Below, piece by piece: positions 1 to 10,524 of a DNA stretch of 64,000 bases. The notes beneath the pieces were generated by a model that did no database searches, had not been told where the DNA came from, and saw only the letters and a program-made list of their open reading frames with translations. The DNA is from a virus, in IMG/VR virus record IMGVR_UViG_3300025853_000058, positions 1 through 64,000 of that record, one strand, 5' to 3'. Made by a program: the position numbers and the translations under genes. Position 1 is the first letter of the stretch; each line of letters starts with the position of its first letter.

Positions 1-2
1 TG

Positions 3-86
3 GTTCACTCAGCAGTTGAAGAAATAAAATCAGAGGAAATGGATAAGATTACAAAGAAAGCGGAGAATGCTAAATATGGTCGATGA
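3..86 (+). CDS. C-terminal end of an upstream gene (partial)
   Basis: A reading frame is open from the left edge and stops with TGA at 84-86. The 27 visible residues are rich in Lys and Glu. It overlaps the start of the tape-measure gene by about 11 nt, the same tight packing seen elsewhere. In tailed viruses the gene before the tape measure is usually a tail assembly chaperone, but nothing in this fragment proves that. Confidence 0.5.
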   Translation, partial: VHSAVEEIKSEEMDKITKKAENAKYGR

Positions 87-1851
87 AATTCAACGGGCTT
101 CGAGTTCTTTAAAAGAACTCAATGATAATGCTTTAGCCGGTGAAAAGATTTTTTCCGGCTTTCTTGGCACAATGGTTGAAGTTGCTGCTGGAACGGAAGG
201 AGCAAGTAAAGCATGGACTACTTTAAGTCGTTTAACTTCTGGAAGCCCGATATGGAAATTACAGAACAAAGCAAGAGCATACCTTTCTATCTTGGCTGGT
301 TTTCAAGAAAGAGCGTTAAGAGCAGAAAACGCACAAAGAATGCAAAATAAAGCGGCTGTTGATGCTATTCTTAATGTTGATAAATTAACAGAAGAATATA
401 GAAAGTTAAAATTAGCCGCAGGTTCTTATAATAAAGAGCAAGAAGAAGCATTACAAAGCACTGTTGCTTTTTCCGAGGCCATTATTTCTGGTAAAAGTAA
501 AAGCGAAGCATATAAATTATCTCTTGCGTCTTTGGGTGATTTGGTAAAAAACAATTCAAAGGAAGTCAATACTTTTTTAGCGGCTAGAAAAAAAGCCGCA
601 AAGTTTGAAGAAAATCTACAAACGGCTAAAGGAAGAGGAAGAATAAAGGCTGGAATACAAAGCCAAAAAAGAAAAGCATATTCTATGCTAACGGGCGAAG
701 GTTTTAACACAGGTAGTGTTAAAGGTGAGAGAGAATCTGTAAAAGGTGTTTTAAAAGCGATAGTTGGTACGCTTACGCCAAAAAAAGAAGAAACTCCTTT
801 TAGTAAAATATTTAAACTTTATAAATCAAGAAGTTCCTTTAGTGAAACTGTTAGTAAATTTTCATTAAAATTCCAAAAGAGAATGCTTAAAGTAGTTATG
901 GGCCTACAACCTTTATTTAAAATGGCATTTAATTTCCTTATATATGCGATGTTAGGAATTTTAGCCTTCCTTGTTTTTGCTAAAGTGGCATATGATATTT
1001 TTGATATAATTAAAGACTTTGGGGCATTAGATGATATAAACGCCATTATAACTTCAGCGGTGAGCATAGTAGGTAATTTATTTACTATTATTGGTGCATT
1101 CTTAAGTGGTGACTTTGAAACAATACTTAGTTCAGGTTTAGCCATAGTCAATAGCGTAATTGATATTGCTTACAAAGCAGGATTACTAGCAGCAAAGGCG
1201 GGATTAGCGATTCTTGTAGGGTTATTTTATTCATTACTTGACTTTATGGATTACTTCTTTTTTCAAGAAGGATATAAAGTGGTACTTCCCGCACTCTATA
1301 AAATAGGAAAGTTCTTACTTGCCGCTTATTTTGTTAGATGGATAGCAGGTCAAGCACTATTACTATTAGGAATTTATGCCTTACCTATTGGAATGGCTAT
1401 TGTTATAGGAGCCGCTTTCTTAGCATTTTATAGAAAGGTTGCAGGACACCCTGTTTTAGAAATGATTGTTTTTGGAATGACGGCAATTATTGGAATTTTA
1501 GCCTTTGTTGCTGGAGGTTGGATTATAGCAGCAGGGGCATTTGTTGGATTATTATTGATGGGGCTTGCTAAAAAATTCAAGTTCTTTGCTAAAGCAACAG
1601 GTGGTACAAGTCACGGAGGAATGACACTTGTTGGAGAGCAAGGGCCAGAATTAGTCAATTTACCTGCTGGCGCACAAGTTAAAACCAATTCGCAAACAAA
1701 TAGAATGATGGGTGGAACTACCGTAAATAACTACATTACCATCAATGCAAAAGATACATCTAAGGCAGAAATGCGTAGGATTGCGACTGAACTCGGTAAT
1801 ATGATTAACACCAAGATGAATAGAACAGGTGCTACTCGAACAATGAGATGA
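76..1851 (+). CDS. Tail tape-measure-like protein
   Basis: Likely tape measure, the internal ruler of the tail tube. The N-terminal 280 residues are helical and Lys/Glu/Ala rich; from about residue 285 to 530 there is a series of long hydrophobic helices, as in tape measures that insert in the host membrane. The C-terminus carries the typical motif 'LVGEQGPELVNLPAGA' followed by an Asn/Thr rich stretch and a charged tail, seen at the end of many phage tape measures. The ATG at 76 is preferred over that at 67 because GGAG at 62-65 is 10 nt away from it and only 1 nt from the other. It is followed at once by other tail genes. At about 590 residues it predicts a short tail if the usual length rule holds. 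Confidence 0.8.
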   Translation: MVDEIQRASSSLKELNDNALAGEKIFSGFLGTMVEVAAGTEGASKAWTTLSRLTSGSPIWKLQNKARAYLSILAGFQERALRAENAQRMQNKAAVDAILNVDKLTEEYRKLKLAAGSYNKEQEEALQSTVAFSEAIISGKSKSEAYKLSLASLGDLVKNNSKEVNTFLAARKKAAKFEENLQTAKGRGRIKAGIQSQKRKAYSMLTGEGFNTGSVKGERESVKGVLKAIVGTLTPKKEETPFSKIFKLYKSRSSFSETVSKFSLKFQKRMLKVVMGLQPLFKMAFNFLIYAMLGILAFLVFAKVAYDIFDIIKDFGALDDINAIITSAVSIVGNLFTIIGAFLSGDFETILSSGLAIVNSVIDIAYKAGLLAAKAGLAILVGLFYSLLDFMDYFFFQEGYKVVLPALYKIGKFLLAAYFVRWIAGQALLLLGIYALPIGMAIVIGAAFLAFYRKVAGHPVLEMIVFGMTAIIGILAFVAGGWIIAAGAFVGLLLMGLAKKFKFFAKATGGTSHGGMTLVGEQGPELVNLPAGAQVKTNSQTNRMMGGTTVNNYITINAKDTSKAEMRRIATELGNMINTKMNRTGATRTMR

Positions 1852-1855
1852 TATT

Positions 1856-2488
1856 ATGGGCTATGTATATTTAAAAACACAAGCATACAGTGGCAGTGAC
1901 TTGTCCATTAACACAATACCATTAGATGTTTCTAGTGTTGGAATAAGTGTTTCTAAAACAATTCCTGCTTTCCCTGTTCCATTATCAGGTGTTGCTGTTG
2001 GCGAGTCTATTACTGCGGCTTTAGATTTAGGAATGGCAACAAAAAACATTTCTTTAAGTGGTACAATAACAGATACTTCAATTACAAAAACAATTGGAGG
2101 AACAAATACAACATTAACATTTACAGCACACGAAGTTGCACAAATGATTGCGGCTGGTGTTGATTCGACAGGTTTTGCTAAGAACCAAGCCTTTTCTGAA
2201 TTAGTTATTTTAATGCCATCATTTGTTGATAGTGAGTATTCTGCAAGAGCAGGAATAGACACAACTGATAGAAGTACGGGAACTTTAATTCCATTAACAT
2301 TCGGTTCAAGAGGTGGAGCAAATTCAAAGGATAATTTAGGCGTTCCCACTCCATTCTCAACATTTCCAGATGCTTCTACTGATATTGGCTTAACAGGATT
2401 CGTTAGAAGTTTTACTTGTAATTTTGAAGCAGAATCCTTTGATTTGACTTTTAGTTTAGAGTTTGAAGTTGCAAGTATTGTTCCTTGA
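1856..2488 (+). CDS. Tail protein of unknown function
   Basis: 210 residues, Ser/Thr/Gly/Val rich and probably all beta, with no signal peptide or membrane segment. It sits 4 nt after the tape measure and before the LamG-type and hub genes, so a distal-tail or baseplate component is likely by position. I do not recognise a family. The next gene's ribosome site, GAGGTGATT, starts right at its stop codon. Confidence 0.6.
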   Translation: MGYVYLKTQAYSGSDLSINTIPLDVSSVGISVSKTIPAFPVPLSGVAVGESITAALDLGMATKNISLSGTITDTSITKTIGGTNTTLTFTAHEVAQMIAAGVDSTGFAKNQAFSELVILMPSFVDSEYSARAGIDTTDRSTGTLIPLTFGSRGGANSKDNLGVPTPFSTFPDASTDIGLTGFVRSFTCNFEAESFDLTFSLEFEVASIVP

Positions 2489-2497
2489 GGTGATTAA

Positions 2498-3601
2498 ATG
2501 TACGATGTATTAACAGGAAAACAAAGAGCATTAGTGTTCCCTGTTATGTGTAATGCAGATGTTAAGATTGATTACTCAGACAATGTTCCAGATTCAGCAG
2601 ATGATGTTGGTTATGGTATTTGGTCGCATGGTGGTGACTTTACCTTTGAGGCCATTGTGACTCCTTATGATATTAATGGGGCCGCTATTGCATCTTTAAG
2701 AGGAAGAACATTAAGCAATACTAAAAAAATAATGCCACATGCTGCTTCAAGTTCACAAAGCAATAGATACCTCCCAATAGCAGATGCTCTTACCCATGAA
2801 ATGAGAATCTTTTCTAGCACTAATTTTTACATTTCTCTTAAAAATGCAACGACAACCAATGCAAATCAACCTGCTGAATATAAAATTTTAGTTGGAATAA
2901 AATTAAGTAGTGGTGCAGTTCAAGAATTTACTACCGATAATGTTGTTATTATACCAACTAAGGATAGGGCTTGGACTTACACTTCAACAGGATTATATGG
3001 ATTTAATGAAGAAGGAAGAATTGAATATGATTTTGCCGCACTTGTGGATTCAAACTTTTCTTCGGGTGGAACTACAATTAGTTGTTCTTCGGTTGTTTCC
3101 GATACCATCTCCGAAGGTGAGCCGTTGTTCATCCGAGATGGGTACGATTTTACGGCCATAGGGACCGTTTCTTCGACTGATACCTCCGCCAACACCATCA
3201 CACTCGGCAGTGCCTACAATGCCGATATTTCCTCATCAACTCAATTACTACGAAGGACTTATGCCGACCCAACCTATATCAACAATTCATTTCATATCGC
3301 TTGCACCTATGATGAAACTGCTAAAGAATTAAACATTTACTTTAATGGCTTATTGGTTAAAACTGGAACTCATGCACAGTCCGGTACATTTTCATTTGAA
3401 GATGAAGATTTATTTATTGGGGCCAATGGTAATAGAGAAGTTGGTATGAGTTCAGCAATAGATAACAAACAATTTATGGGAGAAATGCATGAAATGTGTT
3501 TAACCTCAGTAATTCGCAGACGCTTTCCATCTATTACTAATTTACACCCGAATTATAACGATACATTATTTTACTTTAGATTTGAAGAGGTGGACTTATG
3601 A
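2498..3601 (+). CDS. Virion protein with LamG/concanavalin-like jelly roll
   Basis: 367 residues. The C-terminal 100-120 residues read like a LamG-type sandwich: 'LNIYFNGLLVKTG', then 'DLFIGANGNREVGM' and 'FMGEMHEMCLTS', the order of strands in laminin-G/pentraxin type domains that bind sugars. The N-terminal half is also beta rich with 'WSHGGDFTFEAIV', another LamG-like strand pair, so both parts may form one circularly arranged domain with an insert. Likely a tail-tip or fibre adhesin. Start ATG follows GAGGTGATTAA. Positions 3050-3230 are visibly richer in C and G than the surroundings, which suggests a replaced segment. Confidence 0.65.
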   Translation: MYDVLTGKQRALVFPVMCNADVKIDYSDNVPDSADDVGYGIWSHGGDFTFEAIVTPYDINGAAIASLRGRTLSNTKKIMPHAASSSQSNRYLPIADALTHEMRIFSSTNFYISLKNATTTNANQPAEYKILVGIKLSSGAVQEFTTDNVVIIPTKDRAWTYTSTGLYGFNEEGRIEYDFAALVDSNFSSGGTTISCSSVVSDTISEGEPLFIRDGYDFTAIGTVSSTDTSANTITLGSAYNADISSSTQLLRRTYADPTYINNSFHIACTYDETAKELNIYFNGLLVKTGTHAQSGTFSFEDEDLFIGANGNREVGMSSAIDNKQFMGEMHEMCLTSVIRRRFPSITNLHPNYNDTLFYFRFEEVDL

Positions 3602-6600
3602 CATTAGATGTATTTAATGAAGGTATGTTCGTCGCAACAAGCCAACCAAGTTCGGGAACAGTTGCCTCCTATAATTTTGATGTTCCTACAAATCCAGTAA
3701 TGACTACTCTCTCTACATCATTTACAAGTGGAGATGTTTTATTTTCTGCCATATATACCGATGATAGTGAAGAAAGTGCTTTTAATGAAGTAATAAGTAG
3801 TGCTACATTACAAGCAGAATACGAAAATCTATCAGTGACAAAAGGATTCAATATTCATTGTTTTGATACTGTTTCTTCAACAGGTGTTAGTTTAGCGACA
3901 ATAGATGCCGCAACCGGCTCACCTAATATAAACACTCACTATTACTTTGTTTTAATTCATTCCGACGACCATCTAAAACATCATTTTGCTAGAATTACAG
4001 AAATTAAAACTAGTGATGTATTAGGTGACTCTTTTGACTTTGAGCCAAAATTAGGAAATGAAATTGCTCAAGGAACTAAATTTAAATTATACAAAGGGCC
4101 GGCAATTACTTCAAAGGGCGTTGCTTTTTCAGCAGGTATTAAGCAAGACCTAAAGACTTCATTACAAGTAGCAAGACCTCACTTTTGGTTTGTTAATGAT
4201 TCTTTAGATAAAGATAATCAATTAGACCACAATACTAAATATTTTGCTAGAATAGATGGCGAGGGTGACGGAAGTAGCATTACATTAAATACTGCGGCAA
4301 ATAGAGTTGCATTCCTAACAGTTTCCGATTATAAAGAAAAGGTAGTTGATTACAGTAAATTTTCATTAAACGCCACTAGCCATGACACTTTAGAAAGACT
4401 AGATTATTTATTTCATAAGTATGGTAATACCTTTACTGCTACAACAGTAGCCGGTTCTGCTGAACTTACAATTACCGGCGGTAGTATGGATTCTACACTA
4501 ATGTTCAAAGGTTTATCATTACAAGGAACAGGTATTAAAACAGGAACTAGTGGAACAGGAACAAATAAGTTCTTGTCTTTAGATTCAAGTAGTTCAACTA
4601 ATAAAATAATTATGGAATTTGCAGCACATGGTAGTGCGACAATTACTGTGACAATGTTTGATAACGAAAGGTCTAATATTGGAACTGATGATGCAGATTA
4701 TGATAATTATATTGAACATGCAAATAGAGATGTTGCTGATGCTGATGCAAAGAATGACTTATCCGGCCCTACAAGATATTTACATTATGATTACTCTCCA
4801 ACTAAAAACAATTCTACTATTAATGTTGTTGATTTAGAAGTTCAAGAATCTATTGGCAACAAATCAAGTTATGCTGATTTAAAAATCTCCGACCCTTATC
4901 GTATCTTATCAAAGAAAATAATTAACTATGATGCCTTGCGAATAAGGCAAATGGTTCATAGGGGCGACTTTAATGATTGGATTTCATTTGGAGCAACAAT
5001 AACTTCATACACCTCTAAGAATGGTAGTAATCAACCACTTTATGCTATAAACACTCCTGTTGATTTAAGAGATTATTTAAATGTTAATGATGAAGTTTTA
5101 ATCAATTCTAGAGTAATGATTGTGGTTGATTTAGATGCATCAAATCTTAGATTTAGGACTGAGAGTAGATTAGAAACAGAATCTATATTTACTACTTCCA
5201 CTAACTTAGAATCAATTGCGGCAGATACTGAAATTTATAGAAGAGCATGGAATACAACAGATGGTACTCTTTTGACAGGAATGAAAATGATTGATGGTAG
5301 AGAGGGCGGTTTAACTATTTCTTTAATCAGTGATGAGTTTTCTCAATTAGAGGCAACAGTCACTTCGTATGTTTCTCAAACTGGATTATTAACCATATCT
5401 CTATTTAATCAAGGCTACGATACTAAGACAGCATTAGATAAAATGTCTGGGCAATATATGATTTACAATGAAAAATTAAATGGTAGGATTACAAACCTCA
5501 AACAAGAAAAAGTTGATGGTGCTACCATAATGAATATCAATGGTGCTGATAAACTTAAAGAATTACTTGACCCAATTATAGAAAAAAATACATTGTTCTC
5601 AAAAGATATTGTGTATTCAACGGACAGCCCATATAATAAAGTCACAGCATTAGGAGCAAATGCAACAACTGAATTTACAAACAATACTTTGACTTTAAGT
5701 GGAAGCACTACACTAATTACAGGGGATAAAATATTTGCTAAGACGACTAGTGGCTCAATGGTATATCTTGGAGAAATATCTTCCGGTGGAACAGGAACTT
5801 CCTTTTCATTTACTACTACCTGTAAAGGAGAAGTAGACACTAAAGCAGCATATAAAGCGTCAACAAAATATACGGTATTCAATAAAGCATTATCTTCTAA
5901 TGCATTTGTTTCTTCTGCTACTAGTCTTTATGGTACTGCAAATAAAGGTCTTTTCTTTGAAAGTGGTACTACATTAGTGGATGGCGTCGAAACTGTTTCT
6001 CTTCCACCATCTTCTATAAATACTACTAATCCAAAATCAAGGGGATATTACTTAAGTGAAGCAAAGAACATGAAATCAGATAATCTCTTCCAAGCAAGAT
6101 TAGATGATAATGCTTCAAGTAAATCATATTCCACCTTTGATACAGTTAATACACTTATTGATTTTAATATTCTTTCTATTCAAGAAGTAGAAGGAAACCA
6201 AGTTATTGAAATCGCTCCACACATTCCATTAACATTGGCTAGAGTAGATAATAACTTCGGTAATACACAAGATATTGATGTTAAAATTCCTTTAGGGACT
6301 TTAAGTTCTGCGGCTGTTGCTTCCAGTGGGAATACCTATTTAGAAACAACTTCAATTCTTAGTTTATCTAGCACAACATTCCCAAGAAGGTATCATGGAA
6401 AGCCTTTGTATATTTCTGATGTTTTTGCAGGATTCATAGTACAAGCCAATTATTTTGGTGGCAACACTACAATTAGAATTTATATTGATAGAGTAATACC
6501 CGATGCAGATAATGGCTCTACATTACACACATTAGATGGTGGTTTGTTAAGAGATGGTAATTCTACGACAAATACTACAAATGAAACGACTAAATTAACT

Positions 6601-9600
6601 CATGAACTTTCAATATTAAATGGAGCGCATTTACACGGTGGTAAGATTATTGCACCTTTACACCCAAGTAGGAGCGCATCTTCAAGTGATGATGGAATGT
6701 ATAACATTCTGGATATACCTTATTATTTTAATACGGGTACTTATTCAAAAACATTTGCTGATAGAACAGGTGCTTCGTATTACAGAATTATTAACTTAGA
6801 AAAAGGTAATGTGAATAACATTAAATCCAAAGTGACCTCTTATGCTGCATTTGGTGATTTAACTTATTATGCAAGTATTATCAATAAGATTCCATATTAC
6901 GCTTCTTCATATAAATTTAATCCTGCTTTCTATATTGATAGTGGATTACAAGATAATTTAACGGGTGTCAATAAAACAGATAATCCAGTTCGAGCGCACT
7001 CATTGATACAAACTAGGGGTTATGTTCCACCAAGCGGTTCTAAATTCTTTGATACTATTGTTCATCCAACGGGTTCTGCCGCACTATATCTTTTACCGCC
7101 CGACCCCCATACTAACACAAGTGAATTAAAAACACCCTATGTAGCCAAAGACATTATTCAACAACCTGACCCTAAAGTAGCAAGAATGTTTTTATTCGTA
7201 AATTCTGACTTAAGAGCATATTCATCAACAAGAAAAGACAGTCTATTGTATTCTGGACAAACTAGAGATATTACTTCTTATAACCTTCTTGCATTAACCG
7301 AACCAATAACAACTGAATCTTCAAACCCAAAAGATAATACTGGTGTCACAACTAAAACAATAACACATAAAGATGGTAATTATTCATCGACTTCAATTAT
7401 ATCCAGCGACAAAACACTTTCTTCCTTAAATCGCTTTAGTATGATGCGTTTAACTGAACTTTGTTTTGATTGGGCATTTAACCAATTTGACCCAGAAAAT
7501 CCCCCTGCTGGTAATAAAACTCTTCCTGTGTTTTATTATCCACATGTTAGTATTGTTAGTTTAGGAAATATTTCTAGTATCAGTGGAACTCAAATTGATA
7601 TGACCGCCATTATTACTATTGCTAATGGTGATTATATCTTGGATAGTGAAGGAAGGTATATAGGTACGGTTTCCTCTAGTTCTACAATTTCAGGTAGTTT
7701 TACAAGAATCGTGACTACCGCCACAGCATATAAAACAAATGGTAATGCTTACTTTACTGGCGCAGGTGCTCAAAAAGTAATAGTTGCTACTGCTGAAGAA
7801 AAGGCTTTAATTTCTGGACATGGAGAAGTAGATACCTTTGTTAGATTTGGTAAAGAAATACACATGCTTAGAAGTGCAGTTATTAACAATGCTGATGATG
7901 CTGTTAATAATGATATAGAAGGATATGGCACAAAAAAATCAGACGGCAGTAGTGGGGGTAGTGAATGGTCCGACCATTACGGCGTTGCTTTAGGGCATCA
8001 AAGCGCACCTGCTACAAAAGACCACAATACTTATGCTCCAATAGGAATAGAAGGAGATAGCAAATTAGCAGAATCTTCAGCACTAGACCATCATCCATCT
8101 AAACTTTTCCAATTATTTGATGATTTAGATGATTTTACTGCCAATACAGATGCGGCAGGAGTGACAAGTGCTGATGAACTGTATATTAAAAGTTGGTTGC
8201 CTGTATTTTTAGATAGATTTAAAATAGAAGGAGGAAGTCAATTAGTTGATTCTGGAATGGTTGGTGCTGAAATAACCGGTGCCAATAAGTATAGAGATAG
8301 CACTTCAACAAATAAAATAGGATTAGTTGGATTTGCATTAAATGAAAAATTTGCAGATAAAGAAACCTTGGACCATTCTGCAAATATAACTTATTCTAAT
8401 ACAGCAGATGGAGCGATGTTAGCATTCAAACCAAGACTAAAAATAGATACAAGTGCTCATTATGATGGTTCTAATAGCCCAGATAAAGCAATAGGAGCAT
8501 CCGATATTATTAGGTATTTTATTCCTGCAAGTGGTGAACATACTTGGCTAAAGTTTGTTGATTTAACTGGAACATATTTAGCATCAACAATAGGTAAATA
8601 TGTGGATAGCGGTGGAACACAGGGAAGTTTAACCACAGGCCAAACTAAAAGTCTTAATGACGCAACTCCAACAACATTAGCATATGTTATTTCTCACGAA
8701 ATAGACCACAGCAACGGAACTGAAACTCACATTATTGTCACGGATAGAAGTTTAACAAGTGATTATTATAGAGTCCTTCAACCAAATCATACTTTTTCAT
8801 ATGATTATTCACCCAAAAAGATACAACTAAATACTCTTTCTTCTTCTTATACTAAAAAACCATACTCTCAAGAAATGTATAGTGGAATCAATGCATATCA
8901 ATTACAAAATGCTAAAGGAGATAGGGATTTACAAGGAAATAATGAAGGTATTTTATCAATGTATGTTTTAGTAGACATTGAAAATTTATCCTCAGATACA
9001 GAAACTGTTGTCACTACTGACTCAATGGATAACATATTAGAAAATAAAAGTGGAAAGTATTGTGTGAGTGACGGAGAAAATGTATATTCTACTGAACTAA
9101 CATATGAAAGCGTTTCTTCACATGAAAAGTTTATTTCCTTTTCACAAATTAAAGAAACAATTGGTGTAGTTTCAGTTTCGGAAATTACATCAATTACGGT
9201 TGGTGGAGAGTCACCAATTGACACCAATTCAAAAAGAGCCATGATTGGTTCTGTCGTTAGTATTTGCCAAGAAGCAGACGACCTCATAGAAGAATTGCTT
9301 GAAGAACAAGACACACCATTTACTATCACAAAAGAAACTTATCCTCTTTTCGTTGCTCCTAACTTTGACGGCATCAGTATCTTTGAAGCAATTAACTTCT
9401 TGCTAAGAAAGAAAGAACAGACCCTAATACAAAAGAATGAAACCTTTGAAATAAAACCAAAAGACTCATCTGGCTTTTACAATGACCTACTCATTAGCGA
9501 TAACGGCGATATTAGAATCTATGAATACGAAGTGTTAGATAGCACATTTGAAGAATACAATGAAATCATAGTCAATGGTAAATCTCACAAATCTAAGAAA

Positions 9601-10164
9601 CAAGACCTAAGAAGCGTTAAGAAGGTTGGAAGAAAAACACTCAAGGTCTTTGAAAGAAAACTAACAACTCAAGAAGAAGTTGATACGAGAGCAAAGGAAC
9701 TTCTTATTCTACATAAAGGCGACAATAAAAAACTTAGAATTAAAATAGGACATAATAATATAAGCCAAATACAAGTTGGTGATGTTGTCAATGTAGAAGT
9801 TAAACAGGAAAACATACCTAGAAATCAATACATCGTTTTAGAAATTACCCACCTAATGACCGGCTTACTTGAATTAGAATTAGGTAAATACAGCAAACAG
9901 TTAGAAGATAGATTTTCCGAACTTACTGTTGATGTTGATACTGCTCAGACATTACAGAATACTAAAAACAATGAGCAATCAACTGTTCTTGGTTTCTTAG
10001 AAACTGTTAAAATTAAACCAATTAGATTATTAGTTCGCAAACGAGCAACAACGGGTTCAATGACACTTGGATTCACGACAGCATTAAATACAGGAACAGC
10101 ACCACTTGGATTCACAGGTGGGGCCACAATCACCTATACAGACTTAGTGGAGGAAGAATTTTGA
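3598..10164 (+). CDS. Giant tail hub/fibre protein (2188 residues)
   Basis: The largest gene in the window, overlapping the previous stop by ATGA. Most of the chain is Ser/Thr/Asn/Gly/Asp rich beta-type sequence typical of fibres. Residues about 1885-2110 differ: they contain 'SIFEAINFLLRKKEQTLIQK', 'EYNEIIVNGKSHKSKKQ' and 'IQVGDVVNVEVKQENIPRN', the pattern of baseplate hub proteins of the gp27/gpD type, where a domain contacts the tube end. I infer a fused hub and spike/fibre that reads out host contact. The last 80 residues carry two short repeats of Thr/Gly with 'GFT', perhaps a trimerisation or attachment end. Confidence 0.6.
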   Translation: MTLDVFNEGMFVATSQPSSGTVASYNFDVPTNPVMTTLSTSFTSGDVLFSAIYTDDSEESAFNEVISSATLQAEYENLSVTKGFNIHCFDTVSSTGVSLATIDAATGSPNINTHYYFVLIHSDDHLKHHFARITEIKTSDVLGDSFDFEPKLGNEIAQGTKFKLYKGPAITSKGVAFSAGIKQDLKTSLQVARPHFWFVNDSLDKDNQLDHNTKYFARIDGEGDGSSITLNTAANRVAFLTVSDYKEKVVDYSKFSLNATSHDTLERLDYLFHKYGNTFTATTVAGSAELTITGGSMDSTLMFKGLSLQGTGIKTGTSGTGTNKFLSLDSSSSTNKIIMEFAAHGSATITVTMFDNERSNIGTDDADYDNYIEHANRDVADADAKNDLSGPTRYLHYDYSPTKNNSTINVVDLEVQESIGNKSSYADLKISDPYRILSKKIINYDALRIRQMVHRGDFNDWISFGATITSYTSKNGSNQPLYAINTPVDLRDYLNVNDEVLINSRVMIVVDLDASNLRFRTESRLETESIFTTSTNLESIAADTEIYRRAWNTTDGTLLTGMKMIDGREGGLTISLISDEFSQLEATVTSYVSQTGLLTISLFNQGYDTKTALDKMSGQYMIYNEKLNGRITNLKQEKVDGATIMNINGADKLKELLDPIIEKNTLFSKDIVYSTDSPYNKVTALGANATTEFTNNTLTLSGSTTLITGDKIFAKTTSGSMVYLGEISSGGTGTSFSFTTTCKGEVDTKAAYKASTKYTVFNKALSSNAFVSSATSLYGTANKGLFFESGTTLVDGVETVSLPPSSINTTNPKSRGYYLSEAKNMKSDNLFQARLDDNASSKSYSTFDTVNTLIDFNILSIQEVEGNQVIEIAPHIPLTLARVDNNFGNTQDIDVKIPLGTLSSAAVASSGNTYLETTSILSLSSTTFPRRYHGKPLYISDVFAGFIVQANYFGGNTTIRIYIDRVIPDADNGSTLHTLDGGLLRDGNSTTNTTNETTKLTHELSILNGAHLHGGKIIAPLHPSRSASSSDDGMYNILDIPYYFNTGTYSKTFADRTGASYYRIINLEKGNVNNIKSKVTSYAAFGDLTYYASIINKIPYYASSYKFNPAFYIDSGLQDNLTGVNKTDNPVRAHSLIQTRGYVPPSGSKFFDTIVHPTGSAALYLLPPDPHTNTSELKTPYVAKDIIQQPDPKVARMFLFVNSDLRAYSSTRKDSLLYSGQTRDITSYNLLALTEPITTESSNPKDNTGVTTKTITHKDGNYSSTSIISSDKTLSSLNRFSMMRLTELCFDWAFNQFDPENPPAGNKTLPVFYYPHVSIVSLGNISSISGTQIDMTAIITIANGDYILDSEGRYIGTVSSSSTISGSFTRIVTTATAYKTNGNAYFTGAGAQKVIVATAEEKALISGHGEVDTFVRFGKEIHMLRSAVINNADDAVNNDIEGYGTKKSDGSSGGSEWSDHYGVALGHQSAPATKDHNTYAPIGIEGDSKLAESSALDHHPSKLFQLFDDLDDFTANTDAAGVTSADELYIKSWLPVFLDRFKIEGGSQLVDSGMVGAEITGANKYRDSTSTNKIGLVGFALNEKFADKETLDHSANITYSNTADGAMLAFKPRLKIDTSAHYDGSNSPDKAIGASDIIRYFIPASGEHTWLKFVDLTGTYLASTIGKYVDSGGTQGSLTTGQTKSLNDATPTTLAYVISHEIDHSNGTETHIIVTDRSLTSDYYRVLQPNHTFSYDYSPKKIQLNTLSSSYTKKPYSQEMYSGINAYQLQNAKGDRDLQGNNEGILSMYVLVDIENLSSDTETVVTTDSMDNILENKSGKYCVSDGENVYSTELTYESVSSHEKFISFSQIKETIGVVSVSEITSITVGGESPIDTNSKRAMIGSVVSICQEADDLIEELLEEQDTPFTITKETYPLFVAPNFDGISIFEAINFLLRKKEQTLIQKNETFEIKPKDSSGFYNDLLISDNGDIRIYEYEVLDSTFEEYNEIIVNGKSHKSKKQDLRSVKKVGRKTLKVFERKLTTQEEVDTRAKELLILHKGDNKKLRIKIGHNNISQIQVGDVVNVEVKQENIPRNQYIVLEITHLMTGLLELELGKYSKQLEDRFSELTVDVDTAQTLQNTKNNEQSTVLGFLETVKIKPIRLLVRKRATTGSMTLGFTTALNTGTAPLGFTGGATITYTDLVEEEF

Positions 10165-10523
10165 TAACTGACTTATTACGAGATAAACTTGCGGCCTATA
10201 TTTTAACTTTAGCAAATCACACAAATGCAGAAGGTGATGTTGGATTAGGTGGTAATTCAACAAGTCCAGCCGCAACCACATTAGATGTTCCTTTAGGTGT
10301 CACTACTTCACAATATGTCGCAACACGCTCCGGCGACAATGTAATTGAAATTAAAATAATGGTTGAAGGTGCAAACATTACAGGTAAAGTTATTCGTGAA
10401 GCAAGTTTCGGAGGAAACGATGGTTCAACTGATGAAATGTTATCAAGAGTTAATTTTGAAGGTGTTGGCCCTTTTGCGTCAAACGAACAATTAGAAATAT
10501 TTTTAATGTTAGAGGTGGAATAA
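10161..10523 (+). CDS. Small tail protein, unknown
   Basis: 120 residues starting with TTG at 10161, overlapping the previous TGA; GGAGGAAG lies 5-6 nt before it, which decides the start. The chain is Val/Thr/Gly rich and probably beta. It sits between hub and fibre genes and so is probably a connector or fibre accessory. No family recognised. Confidence 0.6.
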   Translation: MITDLLRDKLAAYILTLANHTNAEGDVGLGGNSTSPAATTLDVPLGVTTSQYVATRSGDNVIEIKIMVEGANITGKVIREASFGGNDGSTDEMLSRVNFEGVGPFASNEQLEIFLMLEVE

Positions 10524-10524
10524 G

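Noticed and set aside
819-1151. Minus-strand ORFs within tail genes
   Set aside because: They are antisense to strong tail genes, lack ribosome sites and have no recognisable product; the same holds for most other opposite-strand frames.
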